Source: Alteribacter lacisalsi
GTDB taxonomy: Bacteria > Bacillota > Bacilli > Bacillales > Salisediminibacteriaceae
Assembly (NCBI RefSeq): GCF_003226345.1
Contig: NZ_PDOF01000001.1
Coordinates: 1,054,001 to 1,118,000, forward strand
Reading direction: 5' to 3'
DNA length: 64,000 nucleotides
Of this stretch, positions 35,667 through 45,084 are shown in pieces (position 1 is the stretch's first letter; each line of letters opens with the position of its first letter). Under the pieces are notes generated by a model. That model had not been told where the DNA came from. It saw nothing but the letters and a program-made list of their open reading frames with translations, and did no database searches. A program made the position numbers and the translations under genes.

Positions 35667-36327
35667 AATCCCAGCCCTTGATATTTTCAGTGACGACCCG
35701 GCGAACCTCACCTCCACTGTCCAGCTGCTTCTGCTCCTCACTGTACTCGCGCTCGCGCCAAGCATTCTGATTCTGATGACGTGCTTTACGAGAGTGATCA
35801 TCGTTCTTTCATTTGTAAGGTCAGGTCTTGCCACACAGCAGATGCCGCCGAATCAGGTGCTCATCGGTCTTGCCCTGTTCATTACGTTTTTCATTATGGC
35901 GCCGGTGCTTTCGGAAATTAATGAAGAAGCTCTTCAGCCTATGTTTGACGGTGAGATCACTCAGGAGGAGGCATTTGAGGCGGCGGCCCATCCGATCAAG
36001 TCGTTCATGGCACAGCATACGAGAGAAAAGGACCTGGCGTTATTTATGGGGTACCAGGGTCTGGACCGTCCGGAAACGATAGAGGATATTCCCCTGACCG
36101 CGCTCGTTCCCGCTTTTGCCATCAGTGAACTGAAGACAGCGTTTCAGATTGGTTTTATGATTTTTGTGCCGTTTCTTATTATCGATATGGTGGTGGCGAG
36201 TGTCCTGATGTCCATGGGTATGATGATGCTTCCGCCGGTTATGATTGCCCTTCCGTTTAAGATTCTTTTATTCGTTATGGTGGACGGCTGGCATCTTGTG
36301 ATCCGGTCGCTCTTATTAAGTTTTTAG
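35659..36327 (+). CDS. fliP: Flagellar export gate protein FliP
   Basis: 222 aa membrane protein; core of the export channel (FliP5FliQ4FliR1). Four hydrophobic segments, with PSILILMTCFTRVIIVLSFV and the C-terminal LPFKILLFVMVDGWHLV typical. It lacks a separate long signal peptide, as in Bacillus. Overlaps fliO by 8 bp. Confidence 0.97.
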   Translation: MIEIPALDIFSDDPANLTSTVQLLLLLTVLALAPSILILMTCFTRVIIVLSFVRSGLATQQMPPNQVLIGLALFITFFIMAPVLSEINEEALQPMFDGEITQEEAFEAAAHPIKSFMAQHTREKDLALFMGYQGLDRPETIEDIPLTALVPAFAISELKTAFQIGFMIFVPFLIIDMVVASVLMSMGMMMLPPVMIALPFKILLFVMVDGWHLVIRSLLLSF

Positions 36328-36339
36328 AGGTGGTAGGCT

Positions 36340-36609
36340 ATGAGTTCGGAAATGGTAATTAGTCTGGCGGAGCGGGGGGTCTACACAACGCTTATGATTG
36401 CGGGGCCTCTTTTGATTCTGGCTCTTGGAATTGGTCTGCTCGTCAGTGTCTTTCAGGCAACGACCCAGATCCAGGAGCAGACACTGGCGTTCATTCCCAA
36501 AATTGTCGCGGTGCTTGTAGGCCTTGTAGTGTTTGGGCCGTGGATGCTTCAGATTCTTCTGTCGTTTGCTCATGATATCTTCAGCAACCTGCACCAGTTT
36601 ACAGGGTAA
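36340..36609 (+). CDS. fliQ: Flagellar export gate protein FliQ
   Basis: 89 aa with two membrane helices (about 15-40 and 52-75), including LGIGLLVSVFQATTQIQEQT and LAFIPKIVAV, the FliQ signature. Part of the export gate with FliP and FliR. AGAGGTGG precedes the ATG. Confidence 0.96.
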   Translation: MSSEMVISLAERGVYTTLMIAGPLLILALGIGLLVSVFQATTQIQEQTLAFIPKIVAVLVGLVVFGPWMLQILLSFAHDIFSNLHQFTG

Positions 36610-36614
36610 TCCGG

Positions 36615-37394
36615 ATGGAGGAGCTGCTTGAATGGTTTCCTGTTTTTCTCCTGGTACTCGTCAGAATGTCCGCCTTTGTGATCACCCTGCCCCTGTTCTC
36701 CTATCAGAACGTACCGGCACCATATAAAATCGGATTTTCTTTTTTTCTCGCCTGGATTGTGTTTTTTACATACGAATGGCCGGCACTGGCGATTGACGGA
36801 TTTTTCTTTACCCTCATTATAAAGGAGGCGCTGATCGGGCTGACCGTCGGTTTTACAGCCGCGATTCTTCTTTATGCCATACAAGTGGCCGGAGGGTTTA
36901 TCGATATCAAAATGGGGTTTATGATCGCCAATGTCATTGACCCTCAAACCGGGGCCCAGAGTCCCCTGACCGGAGGCTACCTGTATACCTTTGCGCTCCT
37001 GTTTCTGCTCGCGACCGATGCCCATCACCTCCTGCTGGACGGGGTGTTTTACAGCTATCAGTTCGTCCCGGTGGATCAGGCCTTTATCCCCCTCGGGGAT
37101 GAAAGGGTGATTATGAGTATCGTGACGGCTGTGAGCACGATGTTCATCATAGCGTTTCAGATGGCGGTGCCGGTAGTGGGGGCCCTGTTTCTGATCGACG
37201 TGGCTCTCGGTATGGTTTCAAGAACGGTTCCGCAGGTGAACGTGTTCGTTGTTGGACTGCCTCTGAAAATTTTTGCGGGACTTGTGATGCTGTTCCTGGT
37301 GATGGCGCCGTTTTTTGTAGTAGTGAGCCATCTTATTGAAACCGTCCAACTGACAATGCGGCAGCTGCTCGAGCTCTATGGAGGGATCACATAA
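36615..37394 (+). CDS. fliR: Flagellar export gate protein FliR
   Basis: 259 aa polytopic membrane protein with about six hydrophobic segments. GFTAAILLYAIQVAGGFIDI and NVFVVGLPLKIFAGLVMLFL are conserved. Completes the FliPQR pore. Five bases separate it from fliQ and none from flhB (TAAATG). Confidence 0.96.
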   Translation: MEELLEWFPVFLLVLVRMSAFVITLPLFSYQNVPAPYKIGFSFFLAWIVFFTYEWPALAIDGFFFTLIIKEALIGLTVGFTAAILLYAIQVAGGFIDIKMGFMIANVIDPQTGAQSPLTGGYLYTFALLFLLATDAHHLLLDGVFYSYQFVPVDQAFIPLGDERVIMSIVTAVSTMFIIAFQMAVPVVGALFLIDVALGMVSRTVPQVNVFVVGLPLKIFAGLVMLFLVMAPFFVVVSHLIETVQLTMRQLLELYGGIT

Positions 37395-38474
37395 ATGTAT
37401 ATAAAGCCGGATCTCCAGTTCTTTTCGCAGGAAAAAACGGAGCAGGCAACGCCGAAGAAAAAACTGGACAGCCGAAGAAAAGGCCAGGTCGCAAAAAGCA
37501 CCGATGTAAACACCGCTTTTATTCTCGTTTTTGTATTTCTGTGTCTCTGGTTTGCAGGAAGCTTTGCTGCAGCGGAAATCTTCACAATCGGACAGTATAC
37601 GTTTACGAATCTGCTCACCCTTGAGCTGACACCTGGAAATGTGGAAGCCCTGTTTCTCGATCTTCTTAAACAGGTTGCGGTGATCACGGGCCCATTTATG
37701 GCGGCAGCTGTGCTTGCGGCTGTTCTGGGGAATTATCTGCAGGTCGGATTTCTGTTCGCACCGGAAACCATTAAGCTGAAGCTCAGTAAAATCAACCCCA
37801 TCAGTGGATTCAAACGGATTTATTCAGTGAGAGCCCTCGTTGAATTTTTAAAGAGCATGCTGAAAATCACCCTCGTCGGACTCGTCACATTTGCTGTGAT
37901 CTTGTTTGCAATGGACGATATTCTGAAGCTGTCTCTCTACTCGGTCGGGGACAGTGTCCGCTTTGTCGGAAATCTGACGATCATCATGGGGCTGGCTGCA
38001 GCTTTTTTGCTCGTCTTTCTGAGTATTCTTGATTATCTGTACCAGAAATACGACCACGAAAAGAACATCCGGATGTCAAAGCAGGAAGTCAAAGACGAGC
38101 ATAAAAAAGCGGAAGGGGATCCTCTGATCCGGTCAAGAGTAAAAGAAAAACAGCGTCAGCTGGCAACGAGCAGAATGATGCAGGAAGTGCCCAAAGCGGA
38201 TGTGATCATTACAAACCCGACACATTACGCCATCGCTCTCAAATACGAGGAAGGCAGGATGGGAGCACCGGTCGTTACAGCAAGGGGAGTGGACTTTGTT
38301 GCACTCAAGCTGATCGGGATTGCGAAGCACAATCAGGTTCCGACTGTTGAAAACCGCCCGCTTGCCCGCGCTCTTTACGGGAGGGCGGAGATCGGTGATC
38401 AGGTGCCGGAAGAATTGTTCAAGGCAGTCGCCGAAGTCCTGGCCTATGTATACAGACTGGAGAAAAAAGTGTAG
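37395..38474 (+). CDS. flhB: Flagellar export switch protein FlhB
   Basis: 359 aa. Four membrane segments, then a cytosolic domain that self-cleaves at NPTH (near residue 273, VIITNPTHYAIALKY). Cleavage lets the exporter switch from hook to filament proteins, in response to FliK. EKTEQATPKKKLDSRRKGQV is the conserved N-terminal block. Confidence 0.98.
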   Translation: MYIKPDLQFFSQEKTEQATPKKKLDSRRKGQVAKSTDVNTAFILVFVFLCLWFAGSFAAAEIFTIGQYTFTNLLTLELTPGNVEALFLDLLKQVAVITGPFMAAAVLAAVLGNYLQVGFLFAPETIKLKLSKINPISGFKRIYSVRALVEFLKSMLKITLVGLVTFAVILFAMDDILKLSLYSVGDSVRFVGNLTIIMGLAAAFLLVFLSILDYLYQKYDHEKNIRMSKQEVKDEHKKAEGDPLIRSRVKEKQRQLATSRMMQEVPKADVIITNPTHYAIALKYEEGRMGAPVVTARGVDFVALKLIGIAKHNQVPTVENRPLARALYGRAEIGDQVPEELFKAVAEVLAYVYRLEKKV

Positions 38475-38506
38475 TCCCGAAGACGCACGGACAGGGAGAT
38501 CTGATT

Positions 38507-40546
38507 ATGGCATTTAGAGATTTAACCGTATTACTCGGCGTAGTGACCATTGTAATTATGCTCATTATTCCACTGCCAACAGGCATCATAGATTTTCTGA
38601 TCATCATCAATATTTCCCTTGCTCTGCTGATCATTCTCGTGGCTATGAACACAAAGGAAGCACTGCAGTTTTCGATATTTCCAACCCTTCTGCTTCTTGT
38701 GACCTTATTTAGACTCGGCCTCAACGTGTCAACCACACGTGCGATTCTCGGTAATCACGGAGATGCGGGAAACGTGATTGAAACGTTCGGGGACTTCGTC
38801 GTCGGGGGCAATGCGCTGGTTGGATTTGTGATTTTTATCATACTCGTGGTGATCCAGTTTATCGTCATCACCAAAGGGGCTGAACGTGTGTCGGAAGTTG
38901 GCGCGCGTTTTACACTCGATGCGATGCCCGGTAAGCAGATGAGTATCGACGCTGACCTGAACGCCGGTATGATTTCTGATACCGAGGCGAAAGAACGCCG
39001 GAAAAAGATCGAACAGGAAGCGGACTTTTACGGATCAATGGACGGAGCGAGCAAGTTCGTAAAGGGAGATGCGATCGCAGGGATTGTCATCGTATTAATG
39101 AACATCATCTTCGGGCTGGTAATCGGCATGATGCAGGAAGGACTTCCACTGGGAGCTGCGGCAGATAAATACACGCTACTAACAGTAGGGGACGGCCTTG
39201 TGAGTCAGATTCCCGCACTGCTCGTATCAACGGCCACCGGAATTATCGTCACCCGCGCTGCCTCAGAAGGAAACCTTGGGCACGATGTGACCAGGCAGCT
39301 CTTTGCTTATCCGAAAATGCTATACGTGGCGGGAATCACGATTTTTCTCCTCGGGGCCGTAACACCGATTGAGTGGCCCATTCCAACCTTGGTTGCCATA
39401 ATGCTTTGTGCGGGCGGCTATTTTATGGGCAGGCAGGAACACAAGCCGCAAGAGGATGATAACGCGGAAGAACGGCAGGCAGAGGAAGAAGAGTTCAGAT
39501 CACCCGAAAGTGTCGTCAGCCTGATCAGTGTGGATCCGGTTGAATTTGAATTCGGGTACGGGCTTATTCCTCTGGCAGATGCGAATCAGGGGGGAGACCT
39601 TCTTGACAGGGTAGTGATGATCCGCAGACAGCTGGCGATCGAACTGGGCATGGTCGTCCCTGTGATCAGAATCAGGGATAACATTCAGCTCAAGCCCGGA
39701 GAATACGTGATTAAAGTAAAAGGAAACGAAGTAGCACGCGGTGAACTGCTGCTGGATCACTATATGGCAATGAGCCCTGGTGAGGAAGACAGTCAGGTAA
39801 CCGGGATTGACACGATCGAACCTGCATTCGGCCTGCCTGCTCTGTGGATTTCAGAGGAGGTAAAAGAGCAGGCCGAATATGCCGGTTATACAGTAGTGGA
39901 TCCTCCGTCTGTAGTATCCACTCACCTGACAGAGGTCATTAAGCGCTACGCTCATGAACTTCTTGGCAGAGGGGAGGCCAAACAGCTTGTGGAACACCTT
40001 AGAAAGTCCTATTCGGCGCTCGTGGAAGATGTTACGCCGGAACCACTTGGACTTGGGGATATACAGAAAGTGCTGAGCCGTCTCCTCCGTGAAAAAGTGC
40101 CGGTCCGTAATTTGCCGGTAATATTTGAAACACTTGCCGATTACGGCCAAATGACAAAGGATACGGATCTTCTGACCGAGTATGTGCGGCAGAGCCTGAG
40201 CAGGCAGATTTCAAGCCAGTTTACTGAAGCGGGACAGCCTATGTTTGTTGTCACACTCAGCGGGTCTGCTGAGAAAATGATATCGGATGCTGTCCAGCAG
40301 ACTGAACACGGTAATTTTCTTGCTCTCAGTCCTGAACAGTCGCAGGATTTTGTTGAACAGACAATGAAGGAAATGGAGCGGATGCAGCAGGGCGGCCACG
40401 CCCCTGTGATCCTTTGTTCTCCTGCGGTGCGGATGTACGTAAGACATTTGATTGAAAGATATATGCCGCACATACCCGTGCTCTCCTATAACGAGCTGGA
40501 ACCAGAAGTGGAAGTTCAAAGTACCGGGGTGGTGAAAGGATCATGA
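38507..40546 (+). CDS. flhA: Flagellar export protein FlhA
   Basis: 679 aa. The N-terminal half has about eight membrane helices with the FHIPEP region (PTLLLLVTLFRLGLNVSTTR; RFTLDAMPGKQMSIDADLNA), and the C-terminal half is the cytosolic docking ring for chaperones and FliI/J. The largest export gate protein. AGGGAG lies before ATG 38507. Overlaps flhF. Confidence 0.98.
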   Translation: MAFRDLTVLLGVVTIVIMLIIPLPTGIIDFLIIINISLALLIILVAMNTKEALQFSIFPTLLLLVTLFRLGLNVSTTRAILGNHGDAGNVIETFGDFVVGGNALVGFVIFIILVVIQFIVITKGAERVSEVGARFTLDAMPGKQMSIDADLNAGMISDTEAKERRKKIEQEADFYGSMDGASKFVKGDAIAGIVIVLMNIIFGLVIGMMQEGLPLGAAADKYTLLTVGDGLVSQIPALLVSTATGIIVTRAASEGNLGHDVTRQLFAYPKMLYVAGITIFLLGAVTPIEWPIPTLVAIMLCAGGYFMGRQEHKPQEDDNAEERQAEEEEFRSPESVVSLISVDPVEFEFGYGLIPLADANQGGDLLDRVVMIRRQLAIELGMVVPVIRIRDNIQLKPGEYVIKVKGNEVARGELLLDHYMAMSPGEEDSQVTGIDTIEPAFGLPALWISEEVKEQAEYAGYTVVDPPSVVSTHLTEVIKRYAHELLGRGEAKQLVEHLRKSYSALVEDVTPEPLGLGDIQKVLSRLLREKVPVRNLPVIFETLADYGQMTKDTDLLTEYVRQSLSRQISSQFTEAGQPMFVVTLSGSAEKMISDAVQQTEHGNFLALSPEQSQDFVEQTMKEMERMQQGGHAPVILCSPAVRMYVRHLIERYMPHIPVLSYNELEPEVEVQSTGVVKGS

Positions 40547-41664
40547 AAGTAAAGAAGATACAGGCTGATGATATGCCCGAAGCATTAGTGAAAGTTAAAA
40601 AAGAACTCGGCAAACGTGCCGTCATTCTGCATTCAAGGGAAGTGGAGACCGGTGGATTCCTGGGATTCTTCTGTAAAAAGAAACTTGAGGTGATCGCAGC
40701 GGCAGATCCAGAGCCGGCAGAGGAAAAGTATGGAAAACGGGATCGGCCGGTAGTCGTTTCGAAGACAAAAAATACCGCGACAGAAAGCAGCAGCGATGGC
40801 CGAACACACAAGCCTGTAACGATGCCGGCCGCCCCTGCGCCGGAAATTCGCAATTATTCTGATGCACTGCCGGCCGGACTGAGCCGAGCTGAGAGGGCTG
40901 TGAGACTCATGGAACCCGGCAGGACAATCAAAAATGAACTCCTGCACCGTATGACAACCAGATGGTATAAGGAAGATTGCCCTGAACATATCGACAGTGA
41001 GGAATACGTACACAAAGCCCTGAGAAAGGCCGTGCATAACGATTGGTTCGTACCTTGGGAGGAAAAGGGTCAATTCATCTTTCTTGCAGGTCCAACTGGT
41101 GCCGGGAAGACGACGACCATCGCCAAACTGGCATCTGATGCAGTACTGGCAAAAGGCCTGAAAACGGCTCTGATAACAGCTGACACATACAGGGTTGCGG
41201 CTGTTGAGCAACTGAAGACCTACGCGGGAATACTCGGTATCCCGATTAGAGTCGTATACAGCCCCGAAGATTTCAGTACTGCCCTTAGTGAACTTTCGGA
41301 TTATGACCGGGTTTACGTCGATACTGCAGGGCGAAATTATATGGATCTATCATTGGTAAATCAGATTAGAGGTCTCACTGATCAGGCACAATCAAAGGAA
41401 CTTCATCTAGTGCTGCCCCTTACAGGGAAAGGGGAGGATCTCACGAGAGTTGCGGTAAAGTTCAGCAAACTCAAACCGGATTCGGTTATTTTTTCTAAAT
41501 GGGATGAAACAGGGTCCCGGGGATCTGTGCTTCACGTTTTGAAAGAAACAGGACTCAAAGCGTCGTTAATCACAACGGGCCAGGAAGTCCCTGAAGATCT
41601 GATGCATGCCAGCAAGGAAATCGTGATTGAGGGCCTCACAAAGGATGGCTGCTATGAATTCTGA
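40543..41664 (+). CDS. flhF: Flagellar SRP-like GTPase FlhF
   Basis: 373 aa. N-terminal B domain (MKVKKIQADDMPEALVKVKK), a linker, then an SRP-type NG domain: G1 GPTGAGKTTTIAKLA near residue 183, DTAGRNY near 262, SKWDETGSRG in the place of TKLD. Sets flagellar position and number together with FlhG. Overlaps flhA by 4 bp and flhG by 11 bp. Confidence 0.96.
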   Translation: MKVKKIQADDMPEALVKVKKELGKRAVILHSREVETGGFLGFFCKKKLEVIAAADPEPAEEKYGKRDRPVVVSKTKNTATESSSDGRTHKPVTMPAAPAPEIRNYSDALPAGLSRAERAVRLMEPGRTIKNELLHRMTTRWYKEDCPEHIDSEEYVHKALRKAVHNDWFVPWEEKGQFIFLAGPTGAGKTTTIAKLASDAVLAKGLKTALITADTYRVAAVEQLKTYAGILGIPIRVVYSPEDFSTALSELSDYDRVYVDTAGRNYMDLSLVNQIRGLTDQAQSKELHLVLPLTGKGEDLTRVAVKFSKLKPDSVIFSKWDETGSRGSVLHVLKETGLKASLITTGQEVPEDLMHASKEIVIEGLTKDGCYEF

Positions 41665-42550
41665 TCAGGCCGCATCTCTTCGCAGAAAGGCAGAACGATT
41701 AAAAAGCCATGGAAACAAAGCTGGGGCACGTGAGGGCGCCAGGATACTGGCCGTCGTCAGCGGAAAAGGCGGTGTGGGAAAAACCAATGTGGCCGTGAAT
41801 TTTGGAGCCAGTCTTGAGAAATCAGGAAAAAAGGTGCTCCTCATTGATTTGGATATCGGCATGGCAAATGTGGATATCATCCTCGGAGAGCCATCCGGCT
41901 GCTCCCTTCCTGAAATGATTGAAAATGACCTCCCTTCAGAGGAAGTTCTGCAGAAAAGCGCTGCATATCCGAATCTCTCATTCATTTCGGGAGGAAACGG
42001 GCTCTCAGAGATTATGGAACTGGATCAAGTCCGTAAGAATCTTCTTACAAATCGGCTCGATGAATGGTCACGTACTTTTGATGTCATCCTGCTTGATCTT
42101 GGGGCAGGTGCTGCAAAGGACACCCTGAATGTCATGGTTACTGCAGATCAAACAGTCGTTGTGACAACACCGGAACCTGCAGCGGTAACCGATGCATACA
42201 GTGTCATCAAGCTGATTCACGGCAAAAAAGCTTCCATGCCTGTAAACATTCTTGTTAACAAATGCAGGGATGATAAACACGGTAGACATATTTACGGACA
42301 CCTTTCAGATGTATGCAGGCAGTTTCTCGGAAAAGAAACCGGATATTTCGGGGCTGTTCCGATGGATGAGTCGGTCTGGAAAGCGGTATGCAGCCAGACA
42401 CCGTACACAACAGGATATCCGAAGAGCCAGGCAAGCCGAGCGGTACAGCGACTCACAAAAGATTACCTGGCTGCGGACGGGTACAGACCAAAAACGCAAG
42501 TAAACTTTGCGGCCCGGATCAGCGCCTGGCTTCGTGGGAACCGGAAATAA
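41654..42550 (+). CDS. flhG: MinD-like ATPase FlhG (YlxH)
   Basis: 298 aa. Deviant Walker A SGKGGVGKTNVAVNFG near residue 36 and MinD-like LLDLGAG. The N terminus (residues 1-30) carries a Gln/Arg-rich activation stretch (DQAASLRRKAERL) that stimulates FlhF GTPase in B. subtilis. ATG 41654 is inside flhF; ATG 41645 abuts the ribosome site. In B. subtilis cheB follows; here a MITE-like element and then sigD do. Confidence 0.94.
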   Translation: MNSDQAASLRRKAERLKSHGNKAGAREGARILAVVSGKGGVGKTNVAVNFGASLEKSGKKVLLIDLDIGMANVDIILGEPSGCSLPEMIENDLPSEEVLQKSAAYPNLSFISGGNGLSEIMELDQVRKNLLTNRLDEWSRTFDVILLDLGAGAAKDTLNVMVTADQTVVVTTPEPAAVTDAYSVIKLIHGKKASMPVNILVNKCRDDKHGRHIYGHLSDVCRQFLGKETGYFGAVPMDESVWKAVCSQTPYTTGYPKSQASRAVQRLTKDYLAADGYRPKTQVNFAARISAWLRGNRK

Positions 42551-42597
42551 AAAAGGATGGCGGGAAGAGAAGCTTCTGTTTAATCATTTATCAGCTA

Positions 42598-42780
42598 AGC
42601 TCTTTTCGCAGAGATTGTTGCTATTGACTAGCATTAATTTCGCAGCGAAAGGCCGCGACTCCTGCGGGAAAAGCAAAAGTCGAAGACCCCGCAGGATGAT
42701 TTTTCCGAGGAGGCTGAGGCGTTGCCCGCGGAAAGCGTCGGCCTGCAGCGCAGAAAACAACAATCTATCCGAAAACAGCT
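42598..42780 (+). mobile_element. MITE-like element B (183 bp) between flhG and sigD
   Basis: AGCTCTTTTCGCAGAGATTG at the left and CAATCTATCCGAAAACAGCT at the right are inverted ends. Flanks are ATCAGCTA (42590-42597) and ATTAGCTA (42781-42788), an 8-bp duplication with one change. Inside, CTCCTGCGGG (42659) pairs with CCCGCAGG (42688) and AGGCCG with CGGCCT. It has the same length as element A. It lies where cheB, cheA, cheW, cheC and cheD stand in B. subtilis; no remnant of those genes is visible. Confidence 0.75.
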
Positions 42781-42808
42781 ATTAGCTAAAAGGAAAGGAG
42801 GAGAGCAC

Positions 42809-43579
42809 ATGATAAAAGGGAAGGTGAGCAGTCAGCTGGATCAGTGCTGGGAATCATGGCACAACCGCCGGGATAAAGATTCCTGCGATCTCCTGATCAA
42901 AGCTTACATGCCCCTCGTGGATTACCATGTACAGCGGGTGAGGAACGGCATGCCGAGAAATGTGAACAGTGGGGAACTGAAAAGTCACGGGATGATGGGA
43001 CTGTATGATGCCCTCCTCAAATTTGACAAAACTAGGGATTTGAAATTTGATACATATGCTTCCTTTCGCATAAAAGGAGCCATTATTGATGGACTGAGGC
43101 AGGAGGACAGACTGCCCAGATCCTTGCGTGAAAAAGCGAAACGAATCGAGGCCGTTCAGGAACAGCTCGAACAGGAACTCTGCAGGATGCCTGAGCCTTC
43201 CGAAGTGGCTGCGGCAGCTGAAATGACTGAGGCTGAGGTCGTCAGGACAATGAATGAAAGTCTGATCTCCCACTTTCTCTCGATTGATGACTCTGCCGGG
43301 GATGAAGGGAGCAGTCCTTCATTTGTTCAGACAATAGCAGATTTACGTGAGCCCACACCTGAAGATCATGCCGTAAAAACAGCGAAATACGAAGAGCTTG
43401 CTTCTTGCATAAGCAGGCTCACGGAAAACGAACAGCTCGTCTTAAGTCTGTTTTATTTTGAGGAACTGACGCTCACTGAAATTGGGCGCGTTCTCAGTCT
43501 TTCAACGTCCCGGATTTCCCAGATTCACTCCAGAGCACTTTATAAACTTGAACAGCTGCTTAGGGCGATGCCCGTTTAA
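42809..43579 (+). CDS. sigD: RNA polymerase sigma factor SigD
   Basis: 256 aa FliA-family sigma factor for late flagellar, motility and autolysin genes. Region 2 (LLIKAYMPLVDYHVQRVR; LKFDTYASFRIKGAIIDGLR), region 3 and region 4 (ELTLTEIGRVLSLSTSRISQ) are present. ATG 42809 follows AAAGGAGGAG; earlier in-frame codons are in element B. In B. subtilis distance from the promoter affects sigD level; here the che genes that provide that distance are absent. Confidence 0.97.
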   Translation: MIKGKVSSQLDQCWESWHNRRDKDSCDLLIKAYMPLVDYHVQRVRNGMPRNVNSGELKSHGMMGLYDALLKFDKTRDLKFDTYASFRIKGAIIDGLRQEDRLPRSLREKAKRIEAVQEQLEQELCRMPEPSEVAAAAEMTEAEVVRTMNESLISHFLSIDDSAGDEGSSPSFVQTIADLREPTPEDHAVKTAKYEELASCISRLTENEQLVLSLFYFEELTLTEIGRVLSLSTSRISQIHSRALYKLEQLLRAMPV

Positions 43580-43590
43580 GGAGGATTTTC

Positions 43591-44007
43591 ATGGTATATT
43601 TTGCAGTTATCAGTTTGGTTCTCCATTCCCTGTCCTTTTACTTCATTATTCTTCTTGCGAAAAGAAACCGGGATCTGCCGGATGAGAAAGCAAGGAGGGA
43701 GATCGAGGATCTTCTGACAGCCTGCACCGAAGAAATGAAACAAAATAATGATGAGCTGCTCGATAAGCTGCGTACAGCCGGATCAGGATCGGAAAACACT
43801 GCTGGTAATATTAATGAAGAAAAATACTCGCATGCGGCAAGTGAGAGGACTGCGGCTGACGGAAAAGGAGGAGCTGAAGCTTCTGTGTCCGCCCGTTCCG
43901 AACGTGTCCGAATACTCAGCGGTCAAGGGCTGAGTGAAAGCGAGATTGCTAAAGAAATGGGAATCGGCCAAGGGGAAGTGAAACTTTTTCTTAAGTTTTA
44001 CAATTAA
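43591..44007 (+). CDS. swrB: Swarming motility protein SwrB (YlxL)
   Basis: 138 aa. One N-terminal membrane segment (about residues 2-22), a charged coiled coil, and a C-terminal helix-turn-helix-like part (VRILSGQGLSESEIAKEMGI). SwrB promotes flagellar type III export activation in B. subtilis and always follows sigD. AAGGAGG precedes ATG 43591. Confidence 0.88.
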   Translation: MVYFAVISLVLHSLSFYFIILLAKRNRDLPDEKARREIEDLLTACTEEMKQNNDELLDKLRTAGSGSENTAGNINEEKYSHAASERTAADGKGGAEASVSARSERVRILSGQGLSESEIAKEMGIGQGEVKLFLKFYN

Positions 44008-44021
44008 ACAGCCGGTCTCTC

Positions 44022-44050
44022 TTGCTCTGAATACGCTGATGTGGTATATT
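44022..44050 (+). promoter_or_regulatory. SigA-type promoter for rpsB-tsf
   Basis: TTGCTC (44022-44027), 17 bp, TATATT (44045-44050). The start would fall near 44057, leaving a leader of about 107 nt before rpsB. S2 leaders that bind S2 are known in Bacilli, but I have not matched that structure. Confidence 0.65.
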
Positions 44051-44163
44051 AACTTCTGGTGTTAATTACACACGCTTGTTGATTCAGGCAGCGGTGCTGC
44101 ATCTGCAGTTCTGCTTGAAGGAGAGACGGGCGGAGGCTAAAAAAACCAAAGGAGGTGTTTGAT

Positions 44164-44886
44164 GTGGCAGTTATCTCCATGAAACAGCTATTGGAAGCAG
44201 GGGTACACTTCGGTCACCAGACTCGTCGCTGGAACCCAAAAATGGATCGCTACATCTTCACAGAACGTAACGGAATTTACATTATTGACCTTCAAAAGAC
44301 GGTCAAAAAAGTCGAGGAAGCGTACAAGTACGTACGTGACATCGCGGCTGACGGAGGAAAAGTTCTTTTCGTCGGTACAAAGAAACAGGCTCAGGACTCT
44401 GTGCGTGAAGAAGCAGAGCGTGCCGGACAATACTTTATCAACCAGCGCTGGCTCGGCGGAACGCTGACAAACTTTGAAACCATTCAAAAGCGTATTCAGC
44501 GTCTAAAAGACATCGAGCGTATGCAGGAAGACGGCACTTTTGAAGTTCTTCCTAAAAAAGAGGTTGTTCTTCTTAAGAAAGAGATGGACCGTCTTGAGAA
44601 ATTCCTCGGTGGAATTAAGGAAATGAACTCACTTCCGGATGCACTTTTCGTGATTGATCCTCGTAAAGAGCGTATCGCGATTGCAGAAGCACGCAAACTT
44701 CACATTCCGGTTGTGGCAATTGTTGACACTAACTGTGATCCTGACGAAGTGGACATCGTGATCCCAGGTAATGACGACGCGATCCGCGCTGTACGTCTTC
44801 TGACTTCCAAAATGGCTGATGCTGTTATTGAAGCTAACCAGGGACAGGAAGAGGAAGCCGCTCAGGAAGAAGAAACGACTGCATAA
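44164..44886 (+). CDS. rpsB: 30S ribosomal protein S2
   Basis: 240 aa. The conserved start [20 protein letters not shown] and [20 protein letters not shown] are present; the tail is acidic. GTG 44164 ([10 protein letters not shown]) lies 5 bp after AAAGGAGGTG; the TTG-type start at 44155 is inside that site. S2 binds last to the 30S platform. Confidence 0.97.
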   Translation: MAVISMKQLLEAGVHFGHQTRRWNPKMDRYIFTERNGIYIIDLQKTVKKVEEAYKYVRDIAADGGKVLFVGTKKQAQDSVREEAERAGQYFINQRWLGGTLTNFETIQKRIQRLKDIERMQEDGTFEVLPKKEVVLLKKEMDRLEKFLGGIKEMNSLPDALFVIDPRKERIAIAEARKLHIPVVAIVDTNCDPDEVDIVIPGNDDAIRAVRLLTSKMADAVIEANQGQEEEAAQEEETTA

Positions 44887-44934
44887 GTTTTTGAGGCTTA
44901 CGCCGTATGAATGAATATAGAAATGTCCAAAAAG

Positions 44935-44969
44935 GGTGATAGAGGGCCGGACCCTTTATCACCTTTTTT
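44935..44969 (+). terminator. Terminator or attenuator between rpsB and tsf
   Basis: GGTGATAGAGGG (44935-44946), CCGGA loop, CCCTTTATCACC (44952-44963), then six T. A 12-bp stem with a G-T pair. As tsf has no obvious promoter of its own, this probably lowers tsf relative to rpsB. A small hairpin (GGAAGGC with GGCCTTCC, 44999-45031) follows. Confidence 0.8.
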
Positions 44970-45084
44970 AAGGACTGGCTACATAGCCTTCATGAAGCGG
45001 AAGGCGCCGCTTTTGCGGTGACGGCCTTCCAGAACGCAAGACTAACGAGTATTAAAAAATGAGATTCCAGGGAGGAATACCACA

